Positions 17,401-25,432 are shown, counted from the stretch's first letter. The stretch: DNA of 64,000 bases from Bacillus sp. EAC (GCF_002156875.1 NZ_NCSY01000001.1:62001-126000); one strand, 5' to 3'. Notes: generated from the sequence alone by a model not told the origin. Translations and numbers: made by a program.

Positions 17401-18569
17401 CCTGGAGCTCCAAGAGAGTACATGCTATCACCGCTATTGCCTGCAGCTACTACTGTCGTCACACCACTAATTACAGCATTATTTACAGCGACTGATGTAG
17501 GGAAAAGCGGATCATTAATTGTTGCCCCTAAAGACATATTGATTACATCCATTCCGTCCTTGACCGCTCTATCAAGTGCTGCTATGATACCATCGCTTTC
17601 ACCACCGCCATATGGTCCAAGTACTCGATATGCATAGATATCAGCATCTGGCGCAGCGCCAACTTTTTTATATTCTCCTTCAGCTTCTCCTCTTCCAGCA
17701 ATTATTCCAGCAACATGTGTACCGTGCTCAGTATAATAGGATGATGTTCCACTAAATTCTGATTCCCCTGAATTCTTCCAATCCTCATAAGTTGTTTCCA
17801 TTGGATCGTTATCATTATCAACGAAATCATAGCCACCTTTATATGCATCTTTCAAATCTGGATGATTATAATCGATACCCGTATCTAGTATCCCGATTTT
17901 GATTCCTTTGCCTGTAAACCCTTCAGCGTGTAAGCGATCTAAACCATCATAAGGAGAGTAATTCGCAACTTTTAACTCGTCCGCTTTTAATGGATCATTT
18001 TTGTCATCTTGAGCAGGAGGATCAATTGAGAACTTTACATTACTCCAAACCCTCTTGACTACTTTAGATTTTAATAGGTTACTAATTTGATTAGCAGGTA
18101 AACTCATTGATACACCATTAAATGCATATTTATATGTACGTTTAATTTTATAAGTTACTTTGTTATTTTCATCTGATAATTCTTGTATATCTTGTTTAAA
18201 CGTTTCATGGTCCTTATCAACTAAATTTGAAGCCTCGGTATCAGTTAACTGTTGACCTTCTATTCCTGCTTCAATTTGAGCAATTTTAGCTGGTTTATTA
18301 TTGAACTCAACAATGATAGGAGTTTGTTTTGTAGTCGATAAATCTATAGCTGAAGAAATTTTGAGTCCTGATTCTTCATTTGTAGATAATTGATGTAAAG
18401 CCTGCCGCTGCTGTGATGTTAAATTTGCAAGTAAATCGTCAACATTTGAAAAACTGACTGCTTTGGAAGTACTTGTTACTTGAGTAAGCGAGCCCATAAA
18501 TAAACTTGATGATAGAGCTAATACCGTTATTCCTTTTACAATCCTTTGCCGTTGGCTTTTAGTACTCAT
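14403..18569 (-). CDS. Secreted subtilisin-like (S8) protease with PA and dockerin-like domains
   Basis: 1388 residues. Signal peptide ~1-37; inhibitor I9-like propeptide ~80-180; S8 catalytic domain with Asp229 (GILDTGIDYNHPDL), His282 (EHGTHVAGIIAG), Asn in VVAAGNSGD and Ser609 (LSGTSMATPYVAG). A PA domain is inserted at about 430-545 (GKIAFIKRGSIPFIDKI), the arrangement of Vpr-type minor extracellular proteases. Beta-rich Fn3-like regions follow. Residues ~1307-1365 form a dockerin type I-like pair of Ca-binding loops (GDSNKDNVIDILDALAV and DFNFDKVVDKKDM), then a Lys-rich tail ending ILSQLGLK. Start has GGGGGAAG upstream. Paralogue of the protease at 25593-29657; the same tail and the same upstream motifs are shared. 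Confidence 0.92.
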   Translation of the reverse strand: MSTKSQRQRIVKGITVLALSSSLFMGSLTQVTSTSKAVSFSNVDDLLANLTSQQRQALHQLSTNEESGLKISSAIDLSTTKQTPIIVEFNNKPAKIAQIEAGIEGQQLTDTEASNLVDKDHETFKQDIQELSDENNKVTYKIKRTYKYAFNGVSMSLPANQISNLLKSKVVKRVWSNVKFSIDPPAQDDKNDPLKADELKVANYSPYDGLDRLHAEGFTGKGIKIGILDTGIDYNHPDLKDAYKGGYDFVDNDNDPMETTYEDWKNSGESEFSGTSSYYTEHGTHVAGIIAGRGEAEGEYKKVGAAPDADIYAYRVLGPYGGGESDGIIAALDRAVKDGMDVINMSLGATINDPLFPTSVAVNNAVISGVTTVVAAGNSGDSMYSLGAPGTAALALTVGASSVAIDLYQYTGENNGNNYSLRQLAQNYHDDLTSLKGKTYQLIDVGLANSYNFTGKDVRGKIAFIKRGSIPFIDKIKNAKANGAIGVIMYNDETNKSEGTIKDLLGESLDAIPAFSVSYEDGVAISSSIKEGKIDFTFGDYSKLQTASDELASFSSRGPSRINYDIKPEVTGPGVSILSTVPFYINDKTVDGTSTQDYQYAYERLSGTSMATPYVAGVSALLLQSNKDLTPADVKSILMNTADPLSKSYSVFEVGSGRVDAYEAIHSNVELVVKDKTLSIINGKQKLIDEPTGGMSFGSFGFNDQDISDARNITLKNRSEKAKTFSINVKFQIGQRGSKDAALNNVTLSGPNSIKLNGISQKSIKFSLNIPKTAEKGTYEGYVLFTNNEDSMEQYQIPFGVRIVNEGIESFKVENPLFSTGYSWPETMVPFLGFTFKLKSHMKTLDVVIQDPLTGQDIGLVGSFDTLQLNENQSYFIPRGFSTDYFPFTGDPNNPISSDTETIKTGHFKLRLVGTNQSGKTFSAASDFLYELGAPSLTSSFDSLEQKVIEFDESQLDSNGEFLYDFNINVKDPEVEEANRFGIPVDQSSNSVVSFFGGFPANPINTDKNGNYTDQILVNSQFQPLQVQFYGMDAAKNPSADASNMLKVVFVKDTYPYYYLKANKQSITTGDTVNYSVRSNNIKNLKTTKISLPVFSDQAVIENVAVNDAVKQYGDANVTVTTAPTNWPDVLQYTFTFTYLGNKTLPEDLQLFNFDLKTLNKYMVSTPFSWHIINSTTIDQSNVETGNVYTYMEGFKTKTTRSKIEGSLRLEGTIDPSTSQTNYDLDQRSLGAKVSVSSYDDKTIVDAPIINKNGEYEADGFKADKNDYTVKVDVPGHFTMYKQINLSDEVRGEFVGKDLLTYLPIAAAGDSNKDNVIDILDALAVQTYWGTNKASSDFNFDKVVDKKDMDYIIKNFGLQNTTVSNAPKAKTIYKGATLDSILSQLGLK

Positions 18570-18659
18570 CTTCTTCCCCCTATTTAATTGTTGATTACAC
18601 TTTCTTAATTTTCAAAAAAGTATCATCAGAATTATCTTAAGTGCTTTGTTTATTCACAT

Positions 18660-18777
18660 CAATGGGGGTTTTGGTTTCTAGAATACTCCTACTTTTGCTT
18701 CAATAAAGAGAAATAATACATACTATTTTTATCAAAAAAAGTCGATGAAACACGAATGTGTATTTGAAAATGGGGTT
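18660..18777 (-). promoter_or_regulatory. Upstream region shared by the two large proteases (copy 1)
   Basis: CAATGGGGGTTTT (plus strand, 18660-18672) and TGGGGTT (18771-18777) start exactly 111 bases apart. The same two boxes are 111 bases apart upstream of the other protease (29766 and 29877), and ACTTTT and ACACGAA between them are also in register. The first box lies 91 bases from this gene's start codon. Probably regulatory, perhaps for the regulator at 18897-20141. Confidence 0.6.
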
Positions 18778-18856
18778 CTTATCCTTTTTATATTTTCTTG
18801 GAACAGTTGAAATCGATGCAATTTTGAAGAGAGGTTCAATATTTTTAGGGCAGCAA

Positions 18857-18889
18857 AAAAAGCCTAATAAATTAATTACAAGGCTTTTT
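18857..18889. terminator. Bidirectional terminator after the TPR regulator
   Basis: AAAAAGCCT / AGGCTTTTT stem, T-rich both ways; eight bases past the regulator stop codon. Confidence 0.7.
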
Positions 18890-18896
18890 GTATTAT

Positions 18897-20141
18897 TTAG
18901 ACTAGTTCATTATTATTTCGAAATCTATTTACAATCGATGTTGTAAATAGATTAGCGTATTCTATTTCACCTTTTTTCATATAATAATCAAATAATTTAA
19001 TCTCATAAGTCTCTGTAGCAAGACCATAACCCATTTTTTTAAAATACGGATAAGCTTCTGTTTCTAAATAAACGTAATACTGATCGTCTAAATTTTGAAT
19101 CTTATAAATATGTAACTGAAAATAGTGCACATACATCCGATCATTTAATTTATTAGCAAGAGAATAACCTTCCAAAGCTTCTTGAAGTAATGCCTTTTTA
19201 GATTTAGTGCCAAGTTTTGTAGCAGAATTTAAATAACCTTCCAAAGTAACTAGATATTGAGGATGGGATGGTTGTCTTATTTTTAAAGCTTGAGTATAGT
19301 ATTTAAACGCCTTGTCATAGCATCCATAACGAAATTGTTGATAGGCATAATTATGAAGTAATTTAGCTTTTTGATCCTCTAACCCTAAGTTCTCAGCCAT
19401 TTCGATCAATCTAGGGTAACCTGATTCTTTTGTATCAAAATATTCTTCTTGTTCAACTTGAATCAACATTAACATTTCTGTTTCTAGTATTCTTGTAAAA
19501 CTGCGAGCATCTGTAAAATACTGTAGTGCTTTATTTGCATAATGATAAGCTAGAACCCTGGAATTCACGCAAAGATATGCACAAGCCAAGTCATAATAAT
19601 ATTCTGGATTATTATAATGTGATAAATTAATTTTTTTAAAATAAGAAATTGCTTTATTAAATTCATTTTGATAATCAAGATAGTATTTACCTTTAATATG
19701 TAATAACATGTTTTCATCGTATTGAGTAAGCTCATGCCAACAATCCATGTCGTCAATTAGGGATTTTGCAAGGGTGCTTTTTCCAATCAATAAATAATAT
19801 CTAGTAAGAATCAATGTATAAGATCGGTGAAAATCAGGTATTTTTAAAAGCACAATGTTCTCCAATTGCTTTTTTATACTTTCTGCTTTTCCGTTTAATT
19901 TTAAAATAATGGATTCATGCCATTCTTTTAATAATGAGTCTAAACTCAAGTATGTATTGATCTCTATTTGCATTTCGATTCGGAGCTTTTTCGCTAACAA
20001 CTCAATTGTTTCAGATGATACCTCAGTAAGACCCCGTTCAATTTTACTTACATGTGTACTTGAACAAATTTCATTTCCTAAATCTGCTTGTCTCAAGCCT
20101 TGAAGTTCACGGTAAAATTTAATGATTTTCCCTTGAATCAT
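18897..20141 (-). CDS. XRE-family regulator with TPR domain (RNPP/NprR-like)
   Basis: 414 residues. Residues ~5-60 are a Cro/CI-type helix-turn-helix (KIIKFYRELQGLRQADLG, STHVSKIERGLTEVSS). The remainder (~75-410) is a helical TPR array, with repeats such as YDLACAYLCVNSRVLAYHYA and YDKAFKYYTQALKIRQP. This is the architecture and length of NprR/PlcR-type quorum regulators, which bind a secreted, re-imported peptide. GGAGG lies five bases before the ATG. I see no convincing propeptide gene adjacent to it: a terminator immediately follows the stop. Its position between two secreted proteases fits the known NprR role in controlling extracellular protease genes, but that link is inference. Confidence 0.85.
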   Translation of the reverse strand: MIQGKIIKFYRELQGLRQADLGNEICSSTHVSKIERGLTEVSSETIELLAKKLRIEMQIEINTYLSLDSLLKEWHESIILKLNGKAESIKKQLENIVLLKIPDFHRSYTLILTRYYLLIGKSTLAKSLIDDMDCWHELTQYDENMLLHIKGKYYLDYQNEFNKAISYFKKINLSHYNNPEYYYDLACAYLCVNSRVLAYHYANKALQYFTDARSFTRILETEMLMLIQVEQEEYFDTKESGYPRLIEMAENLGLEDQKAKLLHNYAYQQFRYGCYDKAFKYYTQALKIRQPSHPQYLVTLEGYLNSATKLGTKSKKALLQEALEGYSLANKLNDRMYVHYFQLHIYKIQNLDDQYYVYLETEAYPYFKKMGYGLATETYEIKLFDYYMKKGEIEYANLFTTSIVNRFRNNNELV

Positions 20142-20309
20142 GTTGTCCTCCTTCTCGCATTTTCCAAATAATATGAGTAATGGATTCTGTGTGTGAAAAA
20201 AAAAGATATGCCATTTGTATATAATAATATCATTAATAACAAAATAACTTTTTGTTTTTTAACTTAATTCGACAATATACTTAAATTAATCCTCTTTTTG
20301 ATAATTGTA

Positions 20310-20489
20310 ATTCTTTCCACTTGCTCGCTTACCGTGGGGCGTGCGATGAGCCTCCACGGCTCGCCGAAGGGATCTCACCTGTGAAGCTACTCACAAAGAG
20401 TCTCGCATATTTGATACAATCCTCTTCTTTATTTACAGTTTGGTTTAAAACCGTATTAAAAATCAACAATCTTTTAGAAATGAGCCTAA
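20310..20489. repeat. Degenerate intergenic repeat, copy 1
   Basis: Non-coding stretch locally rich in GC. Its right part (CTTCTTTATTTACAGTTT, then CAACAATCTTTTAG and AAATGAGCCTAA) recurs at 54085-54312. Part of a repeat family scattered in the window. Confidence 0.55.
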
Positions 20490-20497
20490 AAAAAACT

Positions 20498-20522
20498 CCC
20501 ATCTACTTACAGAGTAGATGGG
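20498..20522. terminator. Terminator of the small membrane protein gene
   Basis: Perfect CCCATCTACT / AGTAGATGGG stem with a five-base loop; eight T on the minus strand within a few bases, TTTATTATT on the plus strand. Confidence 0.65.
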
Positions 20523-20573
20523 TTTATTATTATCTTTACAAAATATTTAATTGTGATTTTTAATATTATACTA

Positions 20574-20720
20574 TCAGTTAGTTATTTTATTTGTGACCAT
20601 ATTTGTTACGTCTACGATTTTTCGATCTTGTAAGCCCTGTCTAAAAGTTAAAACTACCAATGTAGTGATAGCTACTAGATAAAATAAAAGCATAGTGCAG
20701 AATCCAATTATTAAGAACAT
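20574..20720 (-). CDS. Small single-pass membrane protein (48 aa)
   Basis: 48 residues: an N-terminal membrane segment (MFLIIGFCTMLLFYLV to TTLVVL) followed by a charged 23-residue tail (FRQGLQDRKIVDVTNMVTNK). AAGGTGG is seven to eight bases upstream of the ATG and a strong terminator follows the stop by about 50 bases, so expression is plausible. Function unknown. Its size and N-terminal hydrophobicity are compatible with a peptide-pheromone precursor for the regulator about 430 bases away, but there is no signal-peptidase site that I can point to, so I prefer a small membrane protein. Confidence 0.55.
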   Translation of the reverse strand: MFLIIGFCTMLLFYLVAITTLVVLTFRQGLQDRKIVDVTNMVTNKITN

Positions 20721-20930
20721 ATGATTACCACCTTTTACTTTTAATTGTTTTTACACTTATAACTTAACATAAAAATAAAAGGTAATTATTATACTATGTG
20801 AATAATTTGTGACACATTTCACAAATCGATTTAATAAATATATCCTGTTTCAAAACTTTAATTTGAAATAAAAAAAAGCTAATTTTATTAGCTTTTTTTA
20901 CTAATTCTGTATTTTAATTTTAAAAAATTC

Positions 20931-21758
20931 TTAATGATGCAGTTCATGATTAGTAAGTTCCGCTGAATTACTTGTACCAGTGAGTTCAGCCTCAAACAAA
21001 TCAATGATATGCATAAATCGGTCAGCTTCTCTAAATACATGATCTGCTAGTAACGGGTGAATAATACTTTTAATTTTACATGCTTCTATTAGGTCACGCG
21101 CTGTTTTTTTGAAGTCTCGCAGTGATTTAACAGAAACTCTATTTTCATCTAGGAATTGATCTAGCAAGGGAATCGTTTCAGATTGTGGTCTCATAGATTC
21201 TAAATCAACTGCTTGGAAAAGTAATTGATCGAAATCATGGCTAAATTCTCTAGCCTGATCTACTAGTTTTCTTTCTGAAGGATCCAATAAATGACCAATA
21301 AACTTTGCGTGGTCTGCCATAATTCTAAGAAAGAAAACATTTTCCTTTATGATAGTTGCAGGTTTTGGTTTCAGTTTCCCTTCATTCAATTCCTTTAAGC
21401 GATTAGCAAAATATGCTGCTTCTCGACTTGTATGATCGACTAGTAACGGGAAATTATTACCACTAATTTTGCATGTAATAATTAATCCTAAAATTTTTCT
21501 CTTAAATGCCCAAATCATTGAAGCAGCATTATGAACCTCAATATTAAATTGTTTAATTTGTTGGGGATCTGTTTGAATACTAAATGTTTGAGCTTTCGTT
21601 TCAATCGACTCAAATAACTTATAAAATTGGTCTGCTTCTTGAATAAGTTCACTGTCATCATGATTAAAACCAAGTTTAAGAAATAAGGAATGTTCTTTCA
21701 TAATTCTTGACCAAAAAAGGATTTCATCTAATGAACGACCTACGAATAATTCAGTCAT
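20931..21758 (-). CDS. DUF2935 domain protein (metal-binding helical bundle)
   Basis: 275 residues with two homologous halves, each with paired His/Glu motifs: KEHSLFLKLGF and DHTSREAAYFANR in the first half, ADHAKFIGHLLDPSE and ADHVFREADRFMH in the second. This internal duplication is typical of DUF2935, whose members are ferritin-like helical proteins with bound metal. No enzymatic activity is established. Cytosolic. AGGAGGG upstream of the ATG. It follows the histidine kinase gene by 39 bases on the same strand, so the two are probably co-transcribed. Confidence 0.85.
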   Translation of the reverse strand: MTELFVGRSLDEILFWSRIMKEHSLFLKLGFNHDDSELIQEADQFYKLFESIETKAQTFSIQTDPQQIKQFNIEVHNAASMIWAFKRKILGLIITCKISGNNFPLLVDHTSREAAYFANRLKELNEGKLKPKPATIIKENVFFLRIMADHAKFIGHLLDPSERKLVDQAREFSHDFDQLLFQAVDLESMRPQSETIPLLDQFLDENRVSVKSLRDFKKTARDLIEACKIKSIIHPLLADHVFREADRFMHIIDLFEAELTGTSNSAELTNHELHH

Positions 21759-21797
21759 TATTTCATCCCTCCTGCTGAATTTTTCCTATACTTCTTA

Positions 21798-22874
21798 CTA
21801 TACTAATTCTAATTTTGTAATATTACATTTCTGATTGAATCTTATATTAAATACAGTACCTGACGAGCTTGTACAATAATCTACTGTTGCATTATTACGT
21901 TTTGCTATTGCATAAGAAATGGCTAAACCTAATCCAGTCCCATTTTCTTTTGATGTGACAAAGGGTGTTGAAACTCTATCGAGTATCTCTAAAGGAATAC
22001 CTTTCCCTTCATCTCGTATAGATAGAACTACTTGATCTTCTTCCATAAAAGTATGTATAAAAACTGATTTACTTGAATCCATTGCATCTAACGAATTATT
22101 GACCATGTTTAAAAGTAGTTGTTTAATTTCGTTTTGATCAATTATCAAATTAGGTATGTTATTTAACGCTAACTTGATGAGTTTATCTTCTTTTAAAGAT
22201 CTTGTTTCAAGTAATGGAAATAAAGAATTAATTATAGTATTTAAATTCTGTTGTGCAAGTTTATTCGGCTTTTTCTTAGCAAGATCTAGAAATTCAGAAA
22301 TCATCGAATTAACGCGATTAATCTCATCAATCATTATGTGAAAAATATCTTTGTAACCATCAAATTTTTTATATTGTAACCCTAACTGTAAAAAACCTTT
22401 AACAGTTGTCAACGGGTTTCTTATTTCATGAGCGAAACCGGCTGCCATTTCACCGATAATTCTAAGCTTTTCATAATATCTTTGTTCATCTTCATGTTCC
22501 TTTTTCTCTGTAATATCACTAAAAATAGCAAGTATTCCATTTTTATCTGGAACTACTCTTATTTCAAACGACTTTTTGGAGTACTCGGTAATAACTTCAA
22601 AAGATTGTATTTTTTGTTCATCAAATGCCTTGTTATAATACTTATAAACATCGGTATCTATGTAATTTGGTAAAGTATCCCACATACAGACACCTAATAA
22701 TTCATCCTTAGGCTTTTCAATCATTGCCTCAGCTGCTTTATTTATAAAAACAAATTCCATATTTGAATTTAAGTAATAACACCCTTCAGACATATTATTA
22801 AAGACCTCATGCATATCTACATGTTTAATTAATTTTCGTTCGTCTTTAGCTATTAGTTTTCTTTTTGAATCCAT
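21798..22874 (-). CDS. PAS-domain sensor histidine kinase, sporulation-kinase type
   Basis: 358 residues, no membrane segment. PAS domain ~20-125 (MSEGCYYLNSNMEFVFINKA), H-box ~140-160 with the phospho-His in GFAHEIRNPLTTVKGFLQL, N-box NMVNNSLDAMD, and ATP lid RDEGKGIPLEI ... ENGTGLGLAISYAI. The H-box is the type seen in Bacillus kinases that phosphorylate Spo0F. No response regulator gene is next to it, which also fits the phosphorelay, though this is inference. Probably transcribed with the DUF2935 gene. Confidence 0.88.
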   Translation of the reverse strand: MDSKRKLIAKDERKLIKHVDMHEVFNNMSEGCYYLNSNMEFVFINKAAEAMIEKPKDELLGVCMWDTLPNYIDTDVYKYYNKAFDEQKIQSFEVITEYSKKSFEIRVVPDKNGILAIFSDITEKKEHEDEQRYYEKLRIIGEMAAGFAHEIRNPLTTVKGFLQLGLQYKKFDGYKDIFHIMIDEINRVNSMISEFLDLAKKKPNKLAQQNLNTIINSLFPLLETRSLKEDKLIKLALNNIPNLIIDQNEIKQLLLNMVNNSLDAMDSSKSVFIHTFMEEDQVVLSIRDEGKGIPLEILDRVSTPFVTSKENGTGLGLAISYAIAKRNNATVDYCTSSSGTVFNIRFNQKCNITKLELV

Positions 22875-22993
22875 TTAAATAAAACTCCTCTTCTTAATTG
22901 GTTCTGGCCATATGTAATAATCATTTTTTTGATTTTATATAATTAAAGATTACCATATTTCAGAAATTTCGGAAAACAGATATTTAATAAATA

Positions 22994-23211
22994 GGCTCTG
23001 TTAAAAATGGGTGTTGAATCCCACTTCAGTATGCCCGCTTTCCATGGTGCAAATGTTGAGACTCCACGGCACACTGCCCCTTGCGTGAGACTCAAATTCT
23101 CCGCATCTCCCACAGGAGTAGAGCACCTTAATTTCCAATCAACTTCTTATCTTTATCAATCTTTTAAAGGAAGGCTTTGTTTAAATATCAACAATATAGA
23201 TTTACAGAGCC
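22994..23211. repeat. MITE-like element, copy 2 (intact terminal inverted repeats)
   Basis: About 218 bases bounded by GGCTCTGT on the left and its exact complement ACAGAGCC on the right. No open frame of note inside. Internal sequence (CCACAGGAGTAGAGCACC, GTGAGACTC) resembles the widespread GC-richer intergenic repeats of bacilli. Confidence 0.6.
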
Positions 23212-23218
23212 AATAAAA

Positions 23219-23242
23219 AAAGCTAACCAATTTGGTTAGCTT
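23219..23242 (-). terminator. Terminator of the 242-aa hypothetical gene
   Basis: AAGCTAACC / GGTTAGCTT hairpin with a T run on the minus strand, 26 bases past the stop. Confidence 0.65.
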
Positions 23243-23267
23243 CTTTAAACGAGAAAATAGTATAATT

Positions 23268-23996
23268 TTATATTTCAACAACCTTAGATGGATTATTTAG
23301 CTTATATTTGACTTCTTTATTTAGTTTTTTATCCACTACTTTACCATCAAATTCGTAAGATTTCCCTAATTCTAATTCTGCAGTTTTTAATGATTTACTT
23401 AGTGAACACCAAGCATTTCCAATCTCTAATTCTTCTTCGGTTTTTACAACGACATTTTCCCATATGACGATTTCTTCTTCGCTATCATTAAAATGATTGT
23501 ATTTTGTACTAAATTCTTTAACAGTTCCATTAAAATGTGATTTATCGGTAGGTAGTACAATTGATTTAGCTTCCTTTTTTTCAGCCTTTTCTTTAGTTGA
23601 AGCGGAAGGTTTAGACGCTTTCGGTTTGCTTTCACTTTTTTCTTCAACGATTGTTGATGAATTTTCATCAACAATATAAACCTTTTTGAAACTAGGAGAT
23701 TGCATTTCTTTTAGATAAGCAGGATGGATACACGATAAATTGCCGTTTTCAAATTCTATGATGATCGTGTGGTATTCATCAGTTACACCATAAGTTTCAT
23801 ATCCAATTAATGTAACCTTCTGTTGAACATCTTGTCCTTTATATAGAAACTCATGTTTTGCATTTTTATTAAATAGACCCCATAACCTACCTTTTTCTAA
23901 GTAATCATCTTCTGATAAAAATCGGGTGAATTCTTCTTTAGGTGGGATATATTTAATAAATTCTTTTTTTTGATTTTGTACTATTTCATTTGTCAT
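23268..23996 (-). CDS. Hypothetical two-part protein with Lys/Ser-rich linker
   Basis: 242 residues; family not recognised. N-terminal ~1-110 and C-terminal ~150-242 parts look like small beta-rich domains (VTLIGYETYGVTDEYHTI; FDGKVVDKKLNKEVKYKLN). They are joined by a low-complexity linker rich in Lys, Ser, Ala and Glu (SESKPKASKPSASTKEKAEK). No signal peptide or membrane segment. AAGGAG is seven bases before the ATG. Monocistronic with its own terminator. Confidence 0.7.
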   Translation of the reverse strand: MTNEIVQNQKKEFIKYIPPKEEFTRFLSEDDYLEKGRLWGLFNKNAKHEFLYKGQDVQQKVTLIGYETYGVTDEYHTIIIEFENGNLSCIHPAYLKEMQSPSFKKVYIVDENSSTIVEEKSESKPKASKPSASTKEKAEKKEAKSIVLPTDKSHFNGTVKEFSTKYNHFNDSEEEIVIWENVVVKTEEELEIGNAWCSLSKSLKTAELELGKSYEFDGKVVDKKLNKEVKYKLNNPSKVVEI

Positions 23997-24232
23997 CTCT
24001 TTGCTCCTTAAGTGAAAGTATCTATCTAGAAACTTATATAATTTGTAAAACGTTTTATGTATTATGATGAAATTATAGTGTATTTCTAAACAACTTGTCT
24101 ATTTCTAAAAAAAAGATTGAAGGATTTCCCTTTAACAAATGGAAAATTAGTTTCTCTTATGACTTAATTTTAAAAGTTTAATGAATTAAAGAAATATAAG
24201 AATTGAAAAATTAAATAGAAAAAATCAATTAA

Positions 24233-24256
24233 AAAACCATCTAAATAAGATGGCAA
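24233..24256 (-). terminator. Terminator of the L,D-transpeptidase gene
   Basis: CCATCT / AGATGG stem, followed on the minus strand by TTTTTTAAT. Confidence 0.6.
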
Positions 24257-24281
24257 GATACGATTGTTAAATTAATATGGT

Positions 24282-24617
24282 TCATCTATGAATGTGAACA
24301 GTCGTACCAATCGGGACCATTGAAGATAATTCCAAAACATCATGGTTAAACATTCTTATGCAACCGTGTGATACATCATGACCGATTGAAGATGGGTTAT
24401 TTGTTCCATGTATACCGTAATGAGGCTGTGATAATCCCATCCATAACACTCCGAAAGGTCCGCCTGTTTCTGGATCTTTATTAATAACTGTATATGTTCC
24501 AGCTGGAGTTGGAGTTAACATTTTACCAACGCCAATTGGGTATGTTTTTATTAGTATATTATCGTTAAACAGTTTTAACTGATGGTGTGATGTCGATATA
24601 TCTATCCAATTTGTCAT
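24282..24617 (-). CDS. L,D-transpeptidase, YkuD catalytic domain only
   Basis: About 111 residues. It is a bare YkuD domain: the catalytic motif [20 protein letters not shown] contains the conserved His and the nucleophilic Cys of SHGCIR. The enzyme forms or modifies 3-3 cross-links in peptidoglycan. Unlike B. subtilis YkuD there is no LysM domain and no signal peptide, so a role in the spore cell wall or mother cell is possible. ATG at 24617 has GGAG nine bases upstream; the ATG at 24632 is too close to its AAAGG. Confidence 0.85.
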   Translation of the reverse strand: MTNWIDISTSHHQLKLFNDNILIKTYPIGVGKMLTPTPAGTYTVINKDPETGGPFGVLWMGLSQPHYGIHGTNNPSSIGHDVSHGCIRMFNHDVLELSSMVPIGTTVHIHR

Positions 24618-24768
24618 AAAAATCAACTCCATTCCTTTATAGTATATGAAGTAAATTAGGCACTTGTTAATTAACTGTGCTTATGAGTATAAAATAGTTT
24701 CAAAAACGAAAATCAATTCGTTCCTTTCTATCAACTGATTTCATAAGCTTAGTTACATTATAAAACGA

Positions 24769-24796
24769 AAAAACCATCTTCAATTAGATGGTTTTT
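24769..24796. terminator. Terminator of the kinase-like gene
   Basis: AAAAACCATCT / AGATGGTTTTT, perfect 11-base stem, T-rich both ways. Confidence 0.7.
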
Positions 24797-24814
24797 AGTT
24801 TTCATCATTCAATA

Positions 24815-25432
24815 TTAAGAAGAAGAATATGAACGTGAGGATGAATGAAAGAATCGTGAATGAGAATGAGAGTTTGAGTGCTTTCGTCGATGGTGTTTAT
24901 TGGATGAGGAATGATGGTGATGATTACGTTTTTGTTTACGACGACGAGAACTACTAAACCATGAACCAAAAAGTCCAAGGTGCATCATTTCTTGTTCATT
25001 GCCAAATCGTCCAACATCGACTATTCGCACTTCACCTTCGTTTGTAAGTATTATATTGTGATTATGTAAGTCAAAGGCAGATAATCCTGCTTGATGTGCG
25101 TCAATCACTGCTTGTTGAATTTCGCTTGCGTACTTTTCTCTCAAGTATTCATCATGCCCAGTTAGATTGTAAAATGTTTCTCCTTTGATCAGATCGCATA
25201 CCATATATTCATCTGTGTATACATGTACTGTTGGATAATAGATACTATTTTCAAGTAGTTGAAGCTTCTTACCATCATCGCGACTTTTACCGTCGGCTTT
25301 GAAAATTTTGATAGCATAATCGTTACAAGTATATACATCCCCATCTTTCCCACTTGCTAGGTATTCGAAATGATCGGCATGTTCTCCCCACAAGGAAAAC
25401 GCATGAATTTCTTGAAATAATTCTTGTTTCAT
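24815..25432 (-). CDS. Protein-kinase-like protein with His/Ser/Arg-rich tail
   Basis: 205 residues. Residues ~20-150 form a small kinase fold: glycine-rich loop LASGKDGDVYT, Lys in YAIKIFK, catalytic loop AFDLHNHNIIL (DxHxxN) and metal loop IVDVGRFG. This is the YrzF/Bud32-like compact kinase class. The last ~45 residues are low complexity, made of His, Ser, Arg and Lys (RRRKQKRNHHHHSSS, SSSRSYSSS at the end), with no frameshift needed to explain them. The tail resembles CotG-like spore-coat phosphoproteins, which are substrates of the coat kinase CotH; a self-phosphorylating spore protein is a reasonable guess. GAAAGGGG upstream of the ATG. Confidence 0.75.
   Translation of the reverse strand: MKQELFQEIHAFSLWGEHADHFEYLASGKDGDVYTCNDYAIKIFKADGKSRDDGKKLQLLENSIYYPTVHVYTDEYMVCDLIKGETFYNLTGHDEYLREKYASEIQQAVIDAHQAGLSAFDLHNHNIILTNEGEVRIVDVGRFGNEQEMMHLGLFGSWFSSSRRRKQKRNHHHHSSSNKHHRRKHSNSHSHSRFFHSSSRSYSSS

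Noticed and set aside
18758-18946. Plus-strand frame considered as a pheromone precursor for the TPR regulator
   Set aside because: No ribosome binding site, and it runs through the bidirectional terminator at 18857-18889 into the antisense of the regulator.
24815-24960. Possible frameshift causing the His/Ser-rich tail of the kinase-like protein
   Set aside because: Other frames across the region show no continuation of the kinase fold; the repetitive codon use for His, Ser and Arg fits a true low-complexity tail.
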